Assembly: GCF_036588685.1 (NCBI RefSeq)
Contig: NC_086381.1
Span: forward strand, 50,219,431-50,283,430
Source of the DNA: Mytilus trossulus
Taxonomy: Eukaryota > Mollusca > Bivalvia > Mytilida > Mytilidae
Direction: 5' to 3'
DNA: 64,000 nucleotides
Positions 11,947 to 23,700 of the stretch are shown in pieces. Numbering within the stretch: the stretch's first letter is position 1; the number at the start of each line of letters is the position of its first letter. A program made the translations under genes and the position numbers. The notes under the pieces are model-generated. The model did not search any database. It was given only the letters and a program-made list of their open reading frames with translations, and was not told the origin of the DNA.

Positions 11947-12326
11947 TGAGTTTTCGTTATAATATATACTTATCAAGTTTGACAAAAAAACTTCAAAGTT
12001 GTTAGAATTTATTCCGTCAGAGACTTCTAATATTTTCGAATTAAAAAATTACCCCAAAACGGGTGTTTTCGTTGCATTTTTATTAAAAGTTATGAACCAC
12101 ATATTTATTCTTTTTAATAATGCTTGTTTAAATTTCAATTTTCTTTTATTTACGATATTTCACTATGATCTTAATGCTCACGTATTTTAATATTTGTGTA
12201 GTAGTAATTTATATATAATTGTTGTTAATTTTCATACCTTTTCGATCAGTTTGTTATCTACGATGGTTTTAATCAAATTGCAAATAATCTTCATTAATGA
12301 ATATCGTTAGTTTAGATTTATTTGGC
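11947..12326. other. AT-rich intergenic DNA upstream of homeobox gene 2
   Basis: No gene or repeat is recognised. The 63-codon open frame at 11999-12190 is AT-rich and has no domain. Confidence 0.5.
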
Positions 12327-12697
12327 GTTTCTAATTACAGCGCTTAGCTTGGGTGACGACTTGTTTAGAAAGGTGCCATCTAAGTATTGTCAAAGCGATT
12401 ATAACAATTACGGAGCAATAAAAACACTAATTAATCTTGTTAATTACATTAAAACTTGATATTTGGCAATGGCTTCGGCAATCATGGTTGCTCAAATTGG
12501 TAAATTGAGAAACAAATAGGTTTTCATTGCCAATTATCAATTTGTATCTTTAAACAGTAGAAGCTTAGATTGTTGTGATAAGTAATTTGTTAACGCGATG
12601 AGTGCTCTTAACATCAGGTATATATACTGTCCATGACACTGTTCGCTCATTCTCAAGTTCTCGATCAACAATTCACATTTGACAACAATCCCTCAAC
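12327..12697 (+). promoter_or_regulatory. Conserved proximal promoter of homeobox gene 2
   Basis: It is a counterpart of 3278-3649 with the same ordered blocks, including TGGCTTCGGCAATCA, TTGCTCAAATTGGTAAATTG and GATAAGTAATTTGTTAACGC, and the core GCTCTTAACATCAGG leading into TATATATA at 12619-12626. The sequence CATGACACTGTTCGCTCATT downstream of the TATA box is identical in both genes. Confidence 0.7.
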
Positions 12698-13498
12698 ATG
12701 AGTCTTGTCACAGTACAGAAACCAGTTAAGATGTCTTTCAGCATCGATGAGCTTGCTAAGAGTAGCAGAGGTACCAGTTCAGACCAGACCAAACATGTCG
12801 GCAGCATATATGCTAGATTTCAGAGCATTGTCAAATTTCATCAAGAGACTACCCCAGTGAAGTTACAAGCCACTGTCCAACCAATGACAAGTACTCCTAT
12901 CTCGCTACCACTCGCTAATCCCAACGTAGAGCGACAATTTAAAAGAAAAAGAGAAGAAGATTCAATTTACTCAGCCGACAGCAGCCTTGAATCATCTGAA
13001 ACCAAATCAACAGACAGTCTTTCGTCAATCTCAGACGACACGACTGAAATACAAGACAAACCAAGTAAAAAGGCAAGATGTATGTTTACGTCAACACAGA
13101 TTACAGAATTAGAACAATGTTTCTTAACTAACAGATTTCTACCTATTGAAGACAGACCAATACTGGCTAAAAGACTGAAGCTTAGTCAACAACAAGTTAA
13201 AACATGGTTCCAGAATCGTAGAATGAAAGAAAAACGCCTACAAAAACTTGGAACAACAGAATTGCAGAAGTTAGCACATGATACACACGTTTCAGTGACG
13301 ACAGCACAAGTTCCACCTACACTTCCTGGATACTTCAGCTACCAAAATCAGTACCCAGGATCACCATCAACACAGTTTTATGATCCGATGTCACTTATGT
13401 ATGGGTACGGTACGATGTCACCCGTTATGTATCCAGAATACAGCCGACCGGTTTACACTGGACTTTCTCCTCCGCTGGTAGAACACCACAGAGTCTGA
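12698..13498 (+). CDS. Intronless homeodomain transcription factor, paralogue 2 (NKL/Vent-like)
   Basis: This 266-residue tandem paralogue of the gene at 3650-4471 has the same layout: FSIDEL eh1-like motif at 14-19, acidic Ser/Thr stretch, homeodomain at about 123-182, and a Tyr/Pro/Met-rich tail. The homeodomain differs at a single residue (Lys to Thr at residue 133). The tail is seven residues shorter overall. At DNA level the N-terminal third and the tail carry many silent differences, yet 12986-13094 is identical to 3938-4046, which suggests gene conversion. An AATAAA at 13603-13608 is a plausible polyadenylation signal. The family assignment is as uncertain as for paralogue 1. Confidence 0.9.
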   Translation: MSLVTVQKPVKMSFSIDELAKSSRGTSSDQTKHVGSIYARFQSIVKFHQETTPVKLQATVQPMTSTPISLPLANPNVERQFKRKREEDSIYSADSSLESSETKSTDSLSSISDDTTEIQDKPSKKARCMFTSTQITELEQCFLTNRFLPIEDRPILAKRLKLSQQQVKTWFQNRRMKEKRLQKLGTTELQKLAHDTHVSVTTAQVPPTLPGYFSYQNQYPGSPSTQFYDPMSLMYGYGTMSPVMYPEYSRPVYTGLSPPLVEHHRV

Positions 13499-14181
13499 TA
13501 CAACAAGAACTATGACTTGAATAATATTTGTCAGTTGATATGCAATATGCTTGTTTTAATTTATTATTGTTATGGATATTATTAAAATGTTATTGTTGTA
13601 CTAATAAATATGAAAATACTTAACCTGACTATCATTGTTTTTAGAAATCAAACATCCAAATACTATCCACATTGATATGTGTACACACTTGTTTTATATA
13701 TATAAAAAAAAAAGAATCACTCAGAGGTACAAACACACAAAAAATGAAAAAAAGCCCACACATTTGAAAAAGACTTCCAAAGACATCCTATTGTGTCTGC
13801 TTATACCATGTATATATGTACGGTAGTTGTTCTATATGGTACATCTAGTCAGTTTGGTTTACTAGTACTTAAGATTACCCTCGTACACCTAACAATTTCA
13901 GGTTTTTCTTTTTAATGAGTTCTTTGGCTTTGCATAGCAATATTCATAAAAATGATATAAGGAAATAATTACTAACGTGCGTCCAAATGTTCAGAACAGC
14001 AACCAAACTTAAGAGGTATTGTAAATTAGGTAGCTTGAACAACAAGCACATTGAGTGGTCTTTAAAGATAGAAGACAATGGAATTCCATTACAAAAAATA
14101 AACATGAATTTATTAAAAAAAAATGTCTAAATATAATGGTGCCAAACGGCATATATCTATTTTATACTGATTTATTGATAA
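13499..14181. other. 3' region of homeobox gene 2 and intergenic DNA
   Basis: It contains AATAAA at 13603-13608 for the homeobox gene. Beyond that it is AT-rich, with low-complexity AAAA/TATATA near 13700; no gene is supported. Confidence 0.5.
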
Positions 14182-14455
14182 AACAAGAATGTGTCCCAAG
14201 TACACGGATGCCCCATCCGCACGATCTTTTTCTATCTTCAGTGGACCGTAAAAATGGGGTAAATACTAATATTTCTCCTTTGGCATTAAAATTAGAAAGA
14301 TCATATCATAGGGAACATGTGCACTACGTTTCAAGTTGATTGGACTTCATCTTCATCAAAATACCTCGACCAAAAATTAAATCTATTTATTTTAACGGAA
14401 CAGACAGACGGACGGACGCACACACCAGAAAACATAATGCCAATAAATTGAGCAT
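14182..14455 (+). repeat. Dispersed repeat (GTGTCCCAAGTACACGGATG family), copy 1
   Basis: It begins AACAAGAATGTGTCCCAAGT and ends near GACGGACGGACGCACACACC and CAGAAAACATAATGCC. A second copy lies at 28453-28740 and an inverse copy with a duplicated core at 60070-60490. Shared blocks include AAAATTAGAAAGATCATATC and GGGAACATGTG. The short open frames across it are by-products of the repeat. Confidence 0.85.
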
Positions 14456-15200
14456 ACAAAACCTAGACAGATCAGTTGAATGTCTGTTTCTGTTGGAAGC
14501 TTTAACAAACTGCTCCTATATTTCAGAATACAAATGTCCTATCAAATCTTGCTTAATGACCAAGAAATATAACGCGATTGCATGATCGTAAATACAATTA
14601 TGATTGAAAACGAGCGTTCTTAAAAGGAAACAATTCAAGTTTTATACAACTGTCGAAATCACTTTTGAAAAAGATTATTGTTAAATCCTCATCTGATAAA
14701 AGTAATAGACTCACGTGGTTGTACTTTTCGGTATGTGTTATAAGGGAGAAGATTTTATATGATCCCTTCAGTACACTGCTGTCCACATATCAAGACCGAT
14801 TTCACGTGGCTTGACTCTATTCCAACTGCTGTTCGACAAATTGCGCATGTATATGCATGAATCACTAAACATCTAGTTCTTGCCCAAACAATCTTTATTT
14901 GCTAATTAGATGATATGTGGATTTTACTGTCCTGTCTGTATATTGCGGACTAACTCCTACCTATTGCGCGGACGTTATAGTTCGGACGACTGTTTCACTT
15001 ATACTTTTCATCGAGGAGTATAATATGGTGTATCTGGTTGTTCCAGGATCGAAAGTGCTGTTGCTACTGCCCCTGGAAATGGCATTATTAGTGGCGATGT
15101 GTCTGGTGGTGTCCGGGGTAACTCGGGATAATCTAGGTCAAATCTCTCGTCTTAGTCAATCTAGTATCGCTTGCCTCTGTCGATGGTTGGTTGAAAATAA

Positions 15201-15630
15201 TTATTGACGATGACATGCCTTCCTGGGGTTGAACGGACTGATGGCGATGTCCGTTTTTATGACGATCCCCGCAGGTTCACCTTGATATTTTGTAGGTAAT
15301 ATCTCCCTGTTTCCCTCTAGCAATGCTTTGGCTTCTGTTTGCTGTTTCTGATCTACCCTGGTGGTTGGTGGTATAACCTCAGCCGATGTTGCAGCAGAGC
15401 TTTTGGCGTGCACCCACTGGTCATAACGCTTGGCGTCCCTCGGTTTACTGTTTTTCAGGTCCTGCTTGGATTTACTGGAGGATGCCTCTGGTTCCTTAGC
15501 CTTGTTCAGTATTAATTGTACGGTCACCTGGTCAGAACTTGCCGAAAACTTCCAAGCAGGTTCTTTACCAGACACGTTCAAGTCTGCTAATAAAGCTTTC
15601 AATTCATCAGGGATTTCCTTAATGATTTGT
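15201..15630 (-). pseudogene. Fragment of an unrecognised, probably transposon-derived protein
   Basis: An open frame of 133 codons from its first Met, extending a few codons further upstream (ILGQIIKEIPDELKALLADL), stands out from its AT-rich neighbours by balanced composition: GC-richer codons and a Lys/Glu/Ser/Gln-rich hydrophilic centre. The part around KEPAWKFSASSDQVTVQLIL reads like real protein. I do not recognise a domain. The frame closes near 15201, and the DNA just downstream on the same strand reads as a broken continuation with stops. No splice sites or start context make it a convincing gene. A decayed retroelement or other mobile-element ORF is my best guess. Confidence 0.4.
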
Positions 15631-16254
15631 CCAAGAATTGAATCGTGATGTGATCAATACAAATTACAATCGAATTTAGAACCAGAGACATATGTTAGAT
15701 CTATTTTTCTAATGCATGTAGTTTAAAGGTTTGGTTGGCTTGTTTGCTCATGCATACAGACGATACAAGAGCACTGTGAACAAAACAAAAACAGCTCCTT
15801 CTGTTTTCGTTTAAATGATTTGGAACGCAACATTTGTTTGAAATGGTACGCGAACAAAGGCTTTTTGAATTGACAAATTTTCAAATAAAAGAAAGATTGA
15901 ATCAAAATCTTTACGGCTGATCTGGATGAATATATTATATAATGTGCGAAAAGTGTATGCCCAAAATCATTGAGCAACCAGTATATCAAAGTGTATGCCA
16001 CTTAGATATGTCAAATATTTCTTGATAAATAAAGTTGAGATATGTTACGACTTGAATCTAATAACAAATTTAAAGGGAAAGGTGCACATTTTGTACTCAT
16101 AAGAATACGCACATATATATATATCCTTTACCATAGATAATTTAGCTGATCTGTAACAATAACATCTTCATGCCTTATATATCATGTACTGCAGTACGCC
16201 GCTAGATTAAAACTGACGTGGAAAGGTAACATATGGCCACCGAAAGCTCTTTTT
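15631..16254. other. AT-rich intergenic DNA, no gene seen
   Basis: There are only short open frames with no domain and a small (AT)n run near 16115. The 92-codon minus-strand frame at 15723-16001 is Phe/Lys/Gln-rich and not supported. Confidence 0.5.
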
Positions 16255-16261
16255 TTGAGAG

Positions 16262-16432
16262 CCCAGGTGGTCGTGTGGTCTAGCGGGACGGCTGCAGTGC
16301 AGGCGATTTGGTGTCACGATATCACAGTAGCATGGGTTCGAATCCCGGCGAGGGAAGAACCAAAAATGTGCGAAAGCAAATTTACATATCTAACATTGTT
16401 GGGTTGATGTTTAGACGAGTTGTATATATATA
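16262..16432 (+). mobile_element. tRNA-derived SINE
   Basis: The head carries both internal RNA polymerase III promoter boxes: an A box (TGGTCTAGCGG, about 16277-16287) and a B box (GGTTCGAATCC, about 16336-16346), spaced as in a tRNA with a long variable region. It does not end as a tRNA: after CGGCGAGGGAAGAACC it continues with AAAAATGTGCGAAAGCAAAT and GTTGGGTTGATGTTTAGACG, and finishes in a TATATATA tail. Head, unrelated body and simple tail are the usual SINE layout. It is not a functional tRNA gene because the acceptor stem does not close. Confidence 0.8.
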
Positions 16433-17807
16433 TCTTTTTATTTGAACAAAAGTCATGTTGCAAGATTTTATTGAATAAAACCAGACAAATAATGGTTAAT
16501 TATAAGTTTATTTTTTCTTCACTTTTATCCCTTTACAGTGAATAATAATGACCAATCGAATAGCACTATGTTTTGGTCAAGGAATAAGGGTTTCTTATTA
16601 AACCTGTCCACACTTTAACTTGTTTATAAATCATAAACATATTGGTTTCCAGTCGCCCTTCTCGCCTGCATCTATCTCCCGTTGTCTTACGGGGAAATGA
16701 CAGCCAATATTGACGATATAAACAACAAATTACTTATTACAAACAATGATTACATGTCTTGTTTATTTGTCCCTCTAAACAACTTAGTCATTTAGTAGAA
16801 GGTTATCCTATTGTCAAATTAGATATTCTCTTTGAATGTCAAACTTAATAAACACGAGACACAGATTGTCGTCTGCTGTGGAAGATCACGTGGTAAATTG
16901 GTATGGAAATCAGATTCCAGTACCAACTTAATCAACAACAATAAAAGCTTTGATTTATATAACCTCTGAATGTCTACTAAACTCTAATCGAGTTTCCCAA
17001 ATAAACGAAATAGTTCAATCCAAAACAGAGCAAATATGAAATAAGCAATACAAACCTGATACAAACAAAGCAAAATTATAACCCCCCCCCCCCCCCCCCA
17101 AAAAAAAACCCCAAAAACAAACCGAATGATACGTGCAGATTAATTTAAATGACCCATTTCCATAGCATATGTGTTGCACTTTCTGGAATATATAATTTTA
17201 TATCATCTAATACGCTAGTAAGAGCAAATAATAATAAAAAAATCCAAAGAGTTAAGAAAGAGAAAAGATCGTTTTTTCTGGGTTATTAACCTTTACCATG
17301 TTTACTGGGAATTAATTCTCAAACCGAAACATTTAACAGCAAAGTATGTATATGATGAAAAAAAGCATGAAGAGGAAACACATTCATTAGCATATAAACC
17401 AAGAGGGCCAACAAATAATTGAAGATTTCATCTGCGTGATTTTCAACCTTTTTGTTAGCACAAATGCTTAAATTATGAATTTTGAATTTACATATATTAA
17501 ATTCAGTTGTCAATGATCTCTTCTATAACAGAGATCATTTATATTTCCCTCATTTTATTGTAAAGTGGTTTAGTCTGAATTGCTAATACGAGGGCATCGT
17601 CCGTTCGTCGAGAGACGAGTTTGTTTTCTCAAAAAATTCAACCATAATCTCAAAAAACAACTTAATAGCTAAAACTGACACACATCGTCGTAAACAGTAG
17701 TTTTATACTTGTATGATGTATGTCGTCCGCGATTGAAGTACAAGATGTTCTTCGGTCAACGTGTACACCCAAATAAAACTGCAGAGAATCATTATTGTTT
17801 TATTTGT
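16433..17807. other. Intergenic DNA, no gene seen
   Basis: It contains a poly-C tract followed by poly-A at about 17082-17115. No coding or RNA gene is supported; the 64-codon minus frame at 17319-17513 has no domain. Confidence 0.5.
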
Positions 17808-18080
17808 ATCCGTGTTGTACTTCAGATATAAAAAAGAAGATGCGGTATGAGTGTCCATGGGACAACCCAGTCTTCACAAGAGACCAACTGAAACAGAAAT
17901 TAACAACTATAGGCCACCATACGGTCTGCAATAATGCAAAAAGCCTTTGCCGCACACAGTGACAGTCAGCTATAAAAGACACAGAAATGACAAATTTAAA
18001 AGAATTTAAACCAGAAAACTAACGGACTAATTTATGTACAAAATAATGAACGAAAAACAAAATTGTAACACAGCAACTAA
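17808..18080 (-). repeat. Dispersed interspersed repeat (CATTGGCAATCATA family), inverse copy
   Basis: Marked by AAGAAGATGCGGTATGAGTG, then CAAGAGACCAACTGAAACAG, ACAACTATAGGCCACCATAC and GTCAGCTATAAAAG. It is the reverse complement of the blocks at 9071-9330, including the distal AAACTAACGG portion. Confidence 0.75.
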
Positions 18081-18929
18081 CCAAAACCACTGCATGAATT
18101 GCCATGGAACAGGCACATACTTGCTTATGTGACGGGGTTATTTGGTCTGTAATACAACCCTATCAGGTTAACAGTATAATAACGGTATATCAGCTCTTCA
18201 TGACGTTGTGCTTTTCAATTTGATCTACTTGTTTCTCCGTACCTTTGATTAAACAAAATAACTAGCAAGAGAAGCACCCATTTCACATTATTTTATAAAT
18301 GTCACTGTCCTCTCAATCCACCACTTCTGTAAACTCAAAAGATCAATTATAGTATATAGAATAGATTTATCAGCATCGATAAGACAATTAATTCACTCAA
18401 GTGTGATTTGCTCGACTAATACAATAAAGTTCTGCAATACATTTTTGATTTAGGACGACTTATGTAGAGAAATGACATACAAAAAGGTCCTTAGATTGGT
18501 ATTTTGTTTAGAATATAAAACTGCAATTACAATCAAAATACTAGTTTATGTGTCTGAGAATAATAGGATATACAAAATAATGGCAATTTACAACCGACAG
18601 AACATTCGGAATGAGACTGTTACTCCAATTTTGTTTTAACGACATTGGTATTTTTATTTTCTAGATTACGATTGTATCGGATTGTATCGCTTGTACGTAT
18701 ACTATTGATTATTTATAATTCTAATGTTTAGTTTGAAAAGGTTATCTATCTTTTAAGGTGTATATAAGGAAACATGAATACTTGTGAAGTAATCTGTTTA
18801 AAAGGTGTTTACTTTGCACATGTAAATGTGTAGTGTCGTTTATTTTTGTCTCCCATCCTATACAATTGTATTTATTGTAAACTTGACAGTTTTGTTTTCA
18901 TTTTGAACATGCATGAAACATTTGCCACT

Positions 18930-19102
18930 GGTCATGTTTTACATTGTCTTATCAGGGCCTTTTATAGCTGACTATGCGGTATGGGCTTTGCTCATTGTTA
19001 AAGGCCGTATGGTAACCTAACGTTGTTAATGTTTGTGTCATTTTGGTCTTTTGTGGATAGCTGTCTCATTGGCAATCATACCACATCTTCTTTTTTATAT
19101 GA
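18930..19102 (+). repeat. Dispersed interspersed repeat (CATTGGCAATCATA family), copy
   Basis: It runs from TTTTACATTGTCTTATCAGG through TTTTATAGCTGACTATGCGG to GCTGTCTCATTGGCAATCAT and ACCACATCTTC. It is the best match to 9071-9330. Confidence 0.8.
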
Positions 19103-19193
19103 AGCAACTAAAAATAGATCAACCATCTGAGACATTTTCCACCACATTGTTGTAATCTATTGAGACCATCTTTGCTAGTCAAGGGAGACAATA

Positions 19194-19249
19194 CACTTCC
19201 CTCCTCTCCACCCTTGGTAGATTAAGCCAATGTGGAGAGGAGGGAAGTG
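19194..19249. ncRNA. Long perfect GC-rich hairpin of unknown role
   Basis: CACTTCCCTCCTCTCCAC at 19194-19211 is perfectly complementary to GTGGAGAGGAGGGAAGTG at 19232-19249: 18 bp with no mismatch. The 20-base loop can add TTGG/CCAA pairing to leave a 9-base loop. It is GC-rich in very AT-rich DNA. Total stem length is near the lower end for a microRNA precursor. It could equally be a transposon palindrome. Transcription is unknown. Confidence 0.4.
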
Positions 19250-19254
19250 GATAA

Positions 19255-20260
19255 TGCTGCATATCAAAAAAGAAACAAATACCAATTTTAATAGTCTACA
19301 GTTTTGTATAATTGATCAGGAGAAGGAGCCATTTCAAACTTCAATATCTAAGAGACGAGTATCATTTTCCAATTTAAAATTCTTAGAGTTGTGGCAAAAT
19401 TGAGATACAGCAAAGATCAATTTAGCATTCCATAGTTTTGCATAACATAAAAGCAGCATTTATTAATTTAATAATTCGTAATTTTGAACAATAGTCTTTC
19501 GTTTTGAAAAACAGAGAAGTAGCAAATACCAATGTTCTAGTCCAATTAGCCTTGCAAAGTTTAGCAGCAACATAGACCAAATTAATAGTCTAAAATTTTC
19601 CATGACAGCAAAGCTGCTTATACCAATTAAGTAGTCCCTATTTTTGCATAATATATATATAGTATCAGAAAAACATCAATTACTTATTTGTAAACCGTAG
19701 TTTTGCATAGCAAATAAACAGAAAGTACTAATTTAATAGTAGTCTATCACTGTCTATTGTTTGAATTGCAGAAAGGAAGTAATAAACAATTTAAAAGTGA
19801 ATACTGTAGTTTTGCATAGCAAAGGAGTAGCAAATATCAATTTAATAAAAGATTACTTTGCATACATATGAGAGAAGAAACAAATGCCAATTTTAACAGT
19901 CTATAGCTTTGCATTCCTAAGAAGCATCAGTTTAAGAATTTTATATCTAACAGACTGTGAGACAAGTTGCGATTACCTAATTAATATTCTTACAGTTGAA
20001 GCAAAATTGAGAAGCTGCAAAGACTGATCAAGTCGCCAATACTTTTGCATAACCTTAGAAGCAGCATATATACCAATTGATAATTTTGCATAAATATTAA
20101 TCCAATTAGCCATAAATTTAAAACCCTCAGTAGAAAGTCAAACCAATTCAATAATTTTGCAAAGCTGATAAATAGCAAATACAAATTTAATAGTCTACAG
20201 TTTTGCATAGCACAGAAGCATAAATTGCTTATTTAATAAACATAGCTTTGTATATTTATA
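19255..20260. repeat. Degenerate tandem field of ~60-90 bp units
   Basis: Variants of AATAGTCTACAGTTTTGCAT, then AAGCAGCAAATACCAATTT recur roughly a dozen times (for example near 19295, 19430, 19505, 19690, 19805, 19895, 20030, 20195). Spacing is irregular and divergence high, so it is an old tandem array. The open frame at 19990-20208 (minus) is a by-product. Confidence 0.7.
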
Positions 20261-20757
20261 TATTTAGCAGAATGTCCTGAAATAATATTATTAGTCTTTT
20301 ATTTCACCAAGCCTCACTCAAAAATCATGATAATCATTAGCGAAATAGTTAACGTTACCATATTAAAGCTGTATAGTTCCCAACCTTTTGTGCATTTTTA
20401 TTTTGAATATATGAATAACCATAACCTGTACAAAATAATTTATTTGTAGATTGCATGCATCTTATGTACAAAATACAACAGTTCAATAACATAACAAATG
20501 TTTCAGACACTGGTCCTCAGAGAAGATCTGATTGTACATAATAGAGTTATTCCCCTTTCATCATTATAATAATTTTATCACTCAAGAGTTATCTCCCTTT
20601 CTATAGTTAATATTTTTATATAACTTTCTAATAACATTTTATTTTTCATTTTTTTTTAACAGTTGTGTTCATGGGAAACATGAGAGACAGATTGAATTTC
20701 TCTGTGGTAATAAAATACAAAGTCTAAAACATTAATAAAGTTAAAAACAAGGTTTAT

Positions 20758-23700
20758 TTATGCTGCTGACAACTTAGGACACTCAGGACTTAAGAAGTTT
20801 CTAGGTTGTACATATCCATCTTGTTTATCCCTGAAAATATAAAATAAAATTTAATAAACACAAATGTTTAGAAAAAGTGGCAAAGGAAAATTTAAAGTGA
20901 ATGTGTCACATGTTTAATAAAGTGAAAAAATATGTAAATATGTGCTATTTTCTAATTTGATTTGTAAAACAATTTCAATTCTTTATTGAGTGTGATTAAA
21001 CTGTGATTGTATTGTGATTGAGTGTTAAACTAGTTGAGGCCTTTTATAGCCCACAATACAGTATGCTTTTTCTTTTATTGAAGAACCCATCATGGTTGTC
21101 TATAATTTCTTACATGCACTTCATATGAACTTTAGTGGATAGTTGTCACATTGGCAATCATACCACATCTCCTTATTTTTATATGAGTTATTTAATTCTT
21201 AAAATAAAAATAGTGAGAAATTATGAGGTGAACCTTGATATTTTAGAAGTTACGATTGAACAAATTTTGGTGTTGTGACTGTAAGCATGCTTTTGTAAAA
21301 ACTGTATATTCTGAAATGGCACACTTAACGGTATATTGGTGAAATATTTATTGTGAACTTGAAATCTTTGATGAAGGAATCAAATGCAACCCATATATTA
21401 TTTATAGCTTCATTGCACATTCTGGATTATAAATGGTAATTTGATATAAAACCAAAATAGATATTCTTGAAAAAAATCCTTTTGAAAAATGGGAAAACAT
21501 ATTATATCCCATCATCAATCAAAAACTATCACTTTTCTCCAAACAATTAAACAATAAACATTTGTCGAAGAATTACAAATTACATATGCTTTTATTTATG
21601 TATTCTGGGTAACCAAAGCTAATTGAAATCATAGCATTGCAATATTTCATCTCAAACTGCTATAAAACATTGTAATAAATTGTATTGATCCAAAATCTTG
21701 TCATAATAGTGGTTAAGAATCATATTATGAGGGGCTTTATTTAATAAACAAAATATCACGTAGACCATGTTCAAACTCTTATGTCAAAGAATAGATTGAA
21801 TTTCAAATTCATTACCAATCTTTTACATGTTTTCATCAGATTTTTCAACCCAGGATAAAGATAAATACTTGTCTTAGTAAATATGGGGAAATGTAAGTAG
21901 CGAAAAGATAATTTCCGTAGCCATTTATAGAACAATTACAAAGATGATTTATTGGCAGAAATAAGTTTTTGTGCAAACTTAACATGATGCAACAAGGAAT
22001 CTAAAATTGATGGAAGAGCGATGTGGGACGAAAATAGAACGGGACAAGGACATTTTATTTGATTTGAAGTGTTGCTGATTTGATTGTTTGATTTGTCACC
22101 AGATGAAATTGATGTGAGTTATTTATAAATAAAGGCTTGTCCTGTACATTCTTTACATTAATAGACTGGTTTTCCAAATTTTTGATTCGCTATACATGTA
22201 TCCCAAAGAATAAAAACAGAAACGTAATACTTTTCTGATTTATCGATGAAGTTCAACAAGCTCTATCAATACAATTCAAATTCCTACAAATTTTTAAAAG
22301 GTTACAATTCAGAATCTGAAGGAGTTTAGAAAATTTGATTGTCAAAACCCAAACTTGAAAATAATGTAATGTCATTAGTTGAATTTCTATTGTTCAGTCT
22401 GTTTTTAACAAATCACAACAATTTTGGTGTAGACTTTTGAAAATGTTACCCAGAATGCATTAGATTCTGGAAAGTCAAATCATGTATACTATGCCTTCAT
22501 TTCAAGCTTTATTTTAAAACTGGATTGTATAAATCCTCAAATAGAAATAATATAAATAAAATAAAAATTTGTAAGGGTTCCGCGGAACCCAGTGTCTCGC
22601 CTACTTTCGCTGTAAAATGCAGGGTCAACAAAATTGAAGGAAAAAATCAATAAAAACATATCTTTTGATTGTAAGAAGCTTCTGTCCATGTTTGGTAAAA
22701 ATCCAGGATAGTTTATAAATCTAATCAATGTTTTAAAAACTTTAACTGCAGACTGGATGTAATGTTAACTGGAAGAAAAACTAAGTCCATATATAAGTAA
22801 AATACAGATACACAGGTACAAAATATTAACAAAATTTCCTTCTAGATATTAGCTTTTGATCATAAACAAGCTTCCTTCCAAGTTTGGTTCAAATTAAAAA
22901 TAGTATAAGAAAGTTATCAATTTTTTTTTAAAATTTAACCACAGAGTGAATGTGTTGCTGGCAGAAAATCTAAGTCCATTTAAAGTAGAATACGGAAAAA
23001 ATGGATTTATTGTTTTACAAAATTTATATCTTATCATATCTGGATACTATCTGGATACTATCTTAAGATCATAAACAAGCTTCTGTCCAAGTTTGGTAGA
23101 AACAAAGGATAGTTTAAGAAAGTAATTAAAATTTTAAAAACTTTAACCACAGAGTGAATGTAATGTTTTCCCACAGAAAAACTAAGTCCATTTATAAGTA
23201 AAATATGGAAAAAATGGAATTTTATTTTTACAAAATTTACCTCTGGATACTATCTTAAGATCATAAACAAGCTTCTGTCCAAGTTTGGTAGAAACCAAGG
23301 ATAGTTTAGGGAAGTTATTAAAATTTTAAAAACTTAAACCACAGAGTGAATGTAATGTTTTCTCACAGAAAAACTAAGTCCATTTATAAGTAAAATATGG
23401 AATTTTATTTTCACAAAATTTACTTCTGGATACTATCTCATGATCGTAAGCAAGCTTCTGTTCAAGTTTGGTAGAAATCCAGTATGGTTTAAGAAAGTAA
23501 TTAAAATTTCAAAAACTTTAACCACAGAGTGAATATTTGTGGACGCTGCCACCGCCGACGGAATGTAGGATTGCTTAGTCTCGCTTTTTCGACTAAAGTC
23601 GAAGGCTCGACAAAAATGGGTACTTTCATTAAGAAATATTTTGTTTTTCAGAGTTCGCCCCTCCCCTCCCCCTATTCTTTCTACTTTGTATACTTACACA

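Noticed and set aside
14055-14585. Two adjacent open frames of 94 and 81 codons
   Set aside because: They largely lie across a dispersed repeat present elsewhere in the window at 28453-28740 and, inverted, at 60070-60490.
16262-16360. A functional tRNA gene
   Set aside because: A and B boxes are present, but the acceptor stem does not close and the sequence continues into a SINE body and tail.
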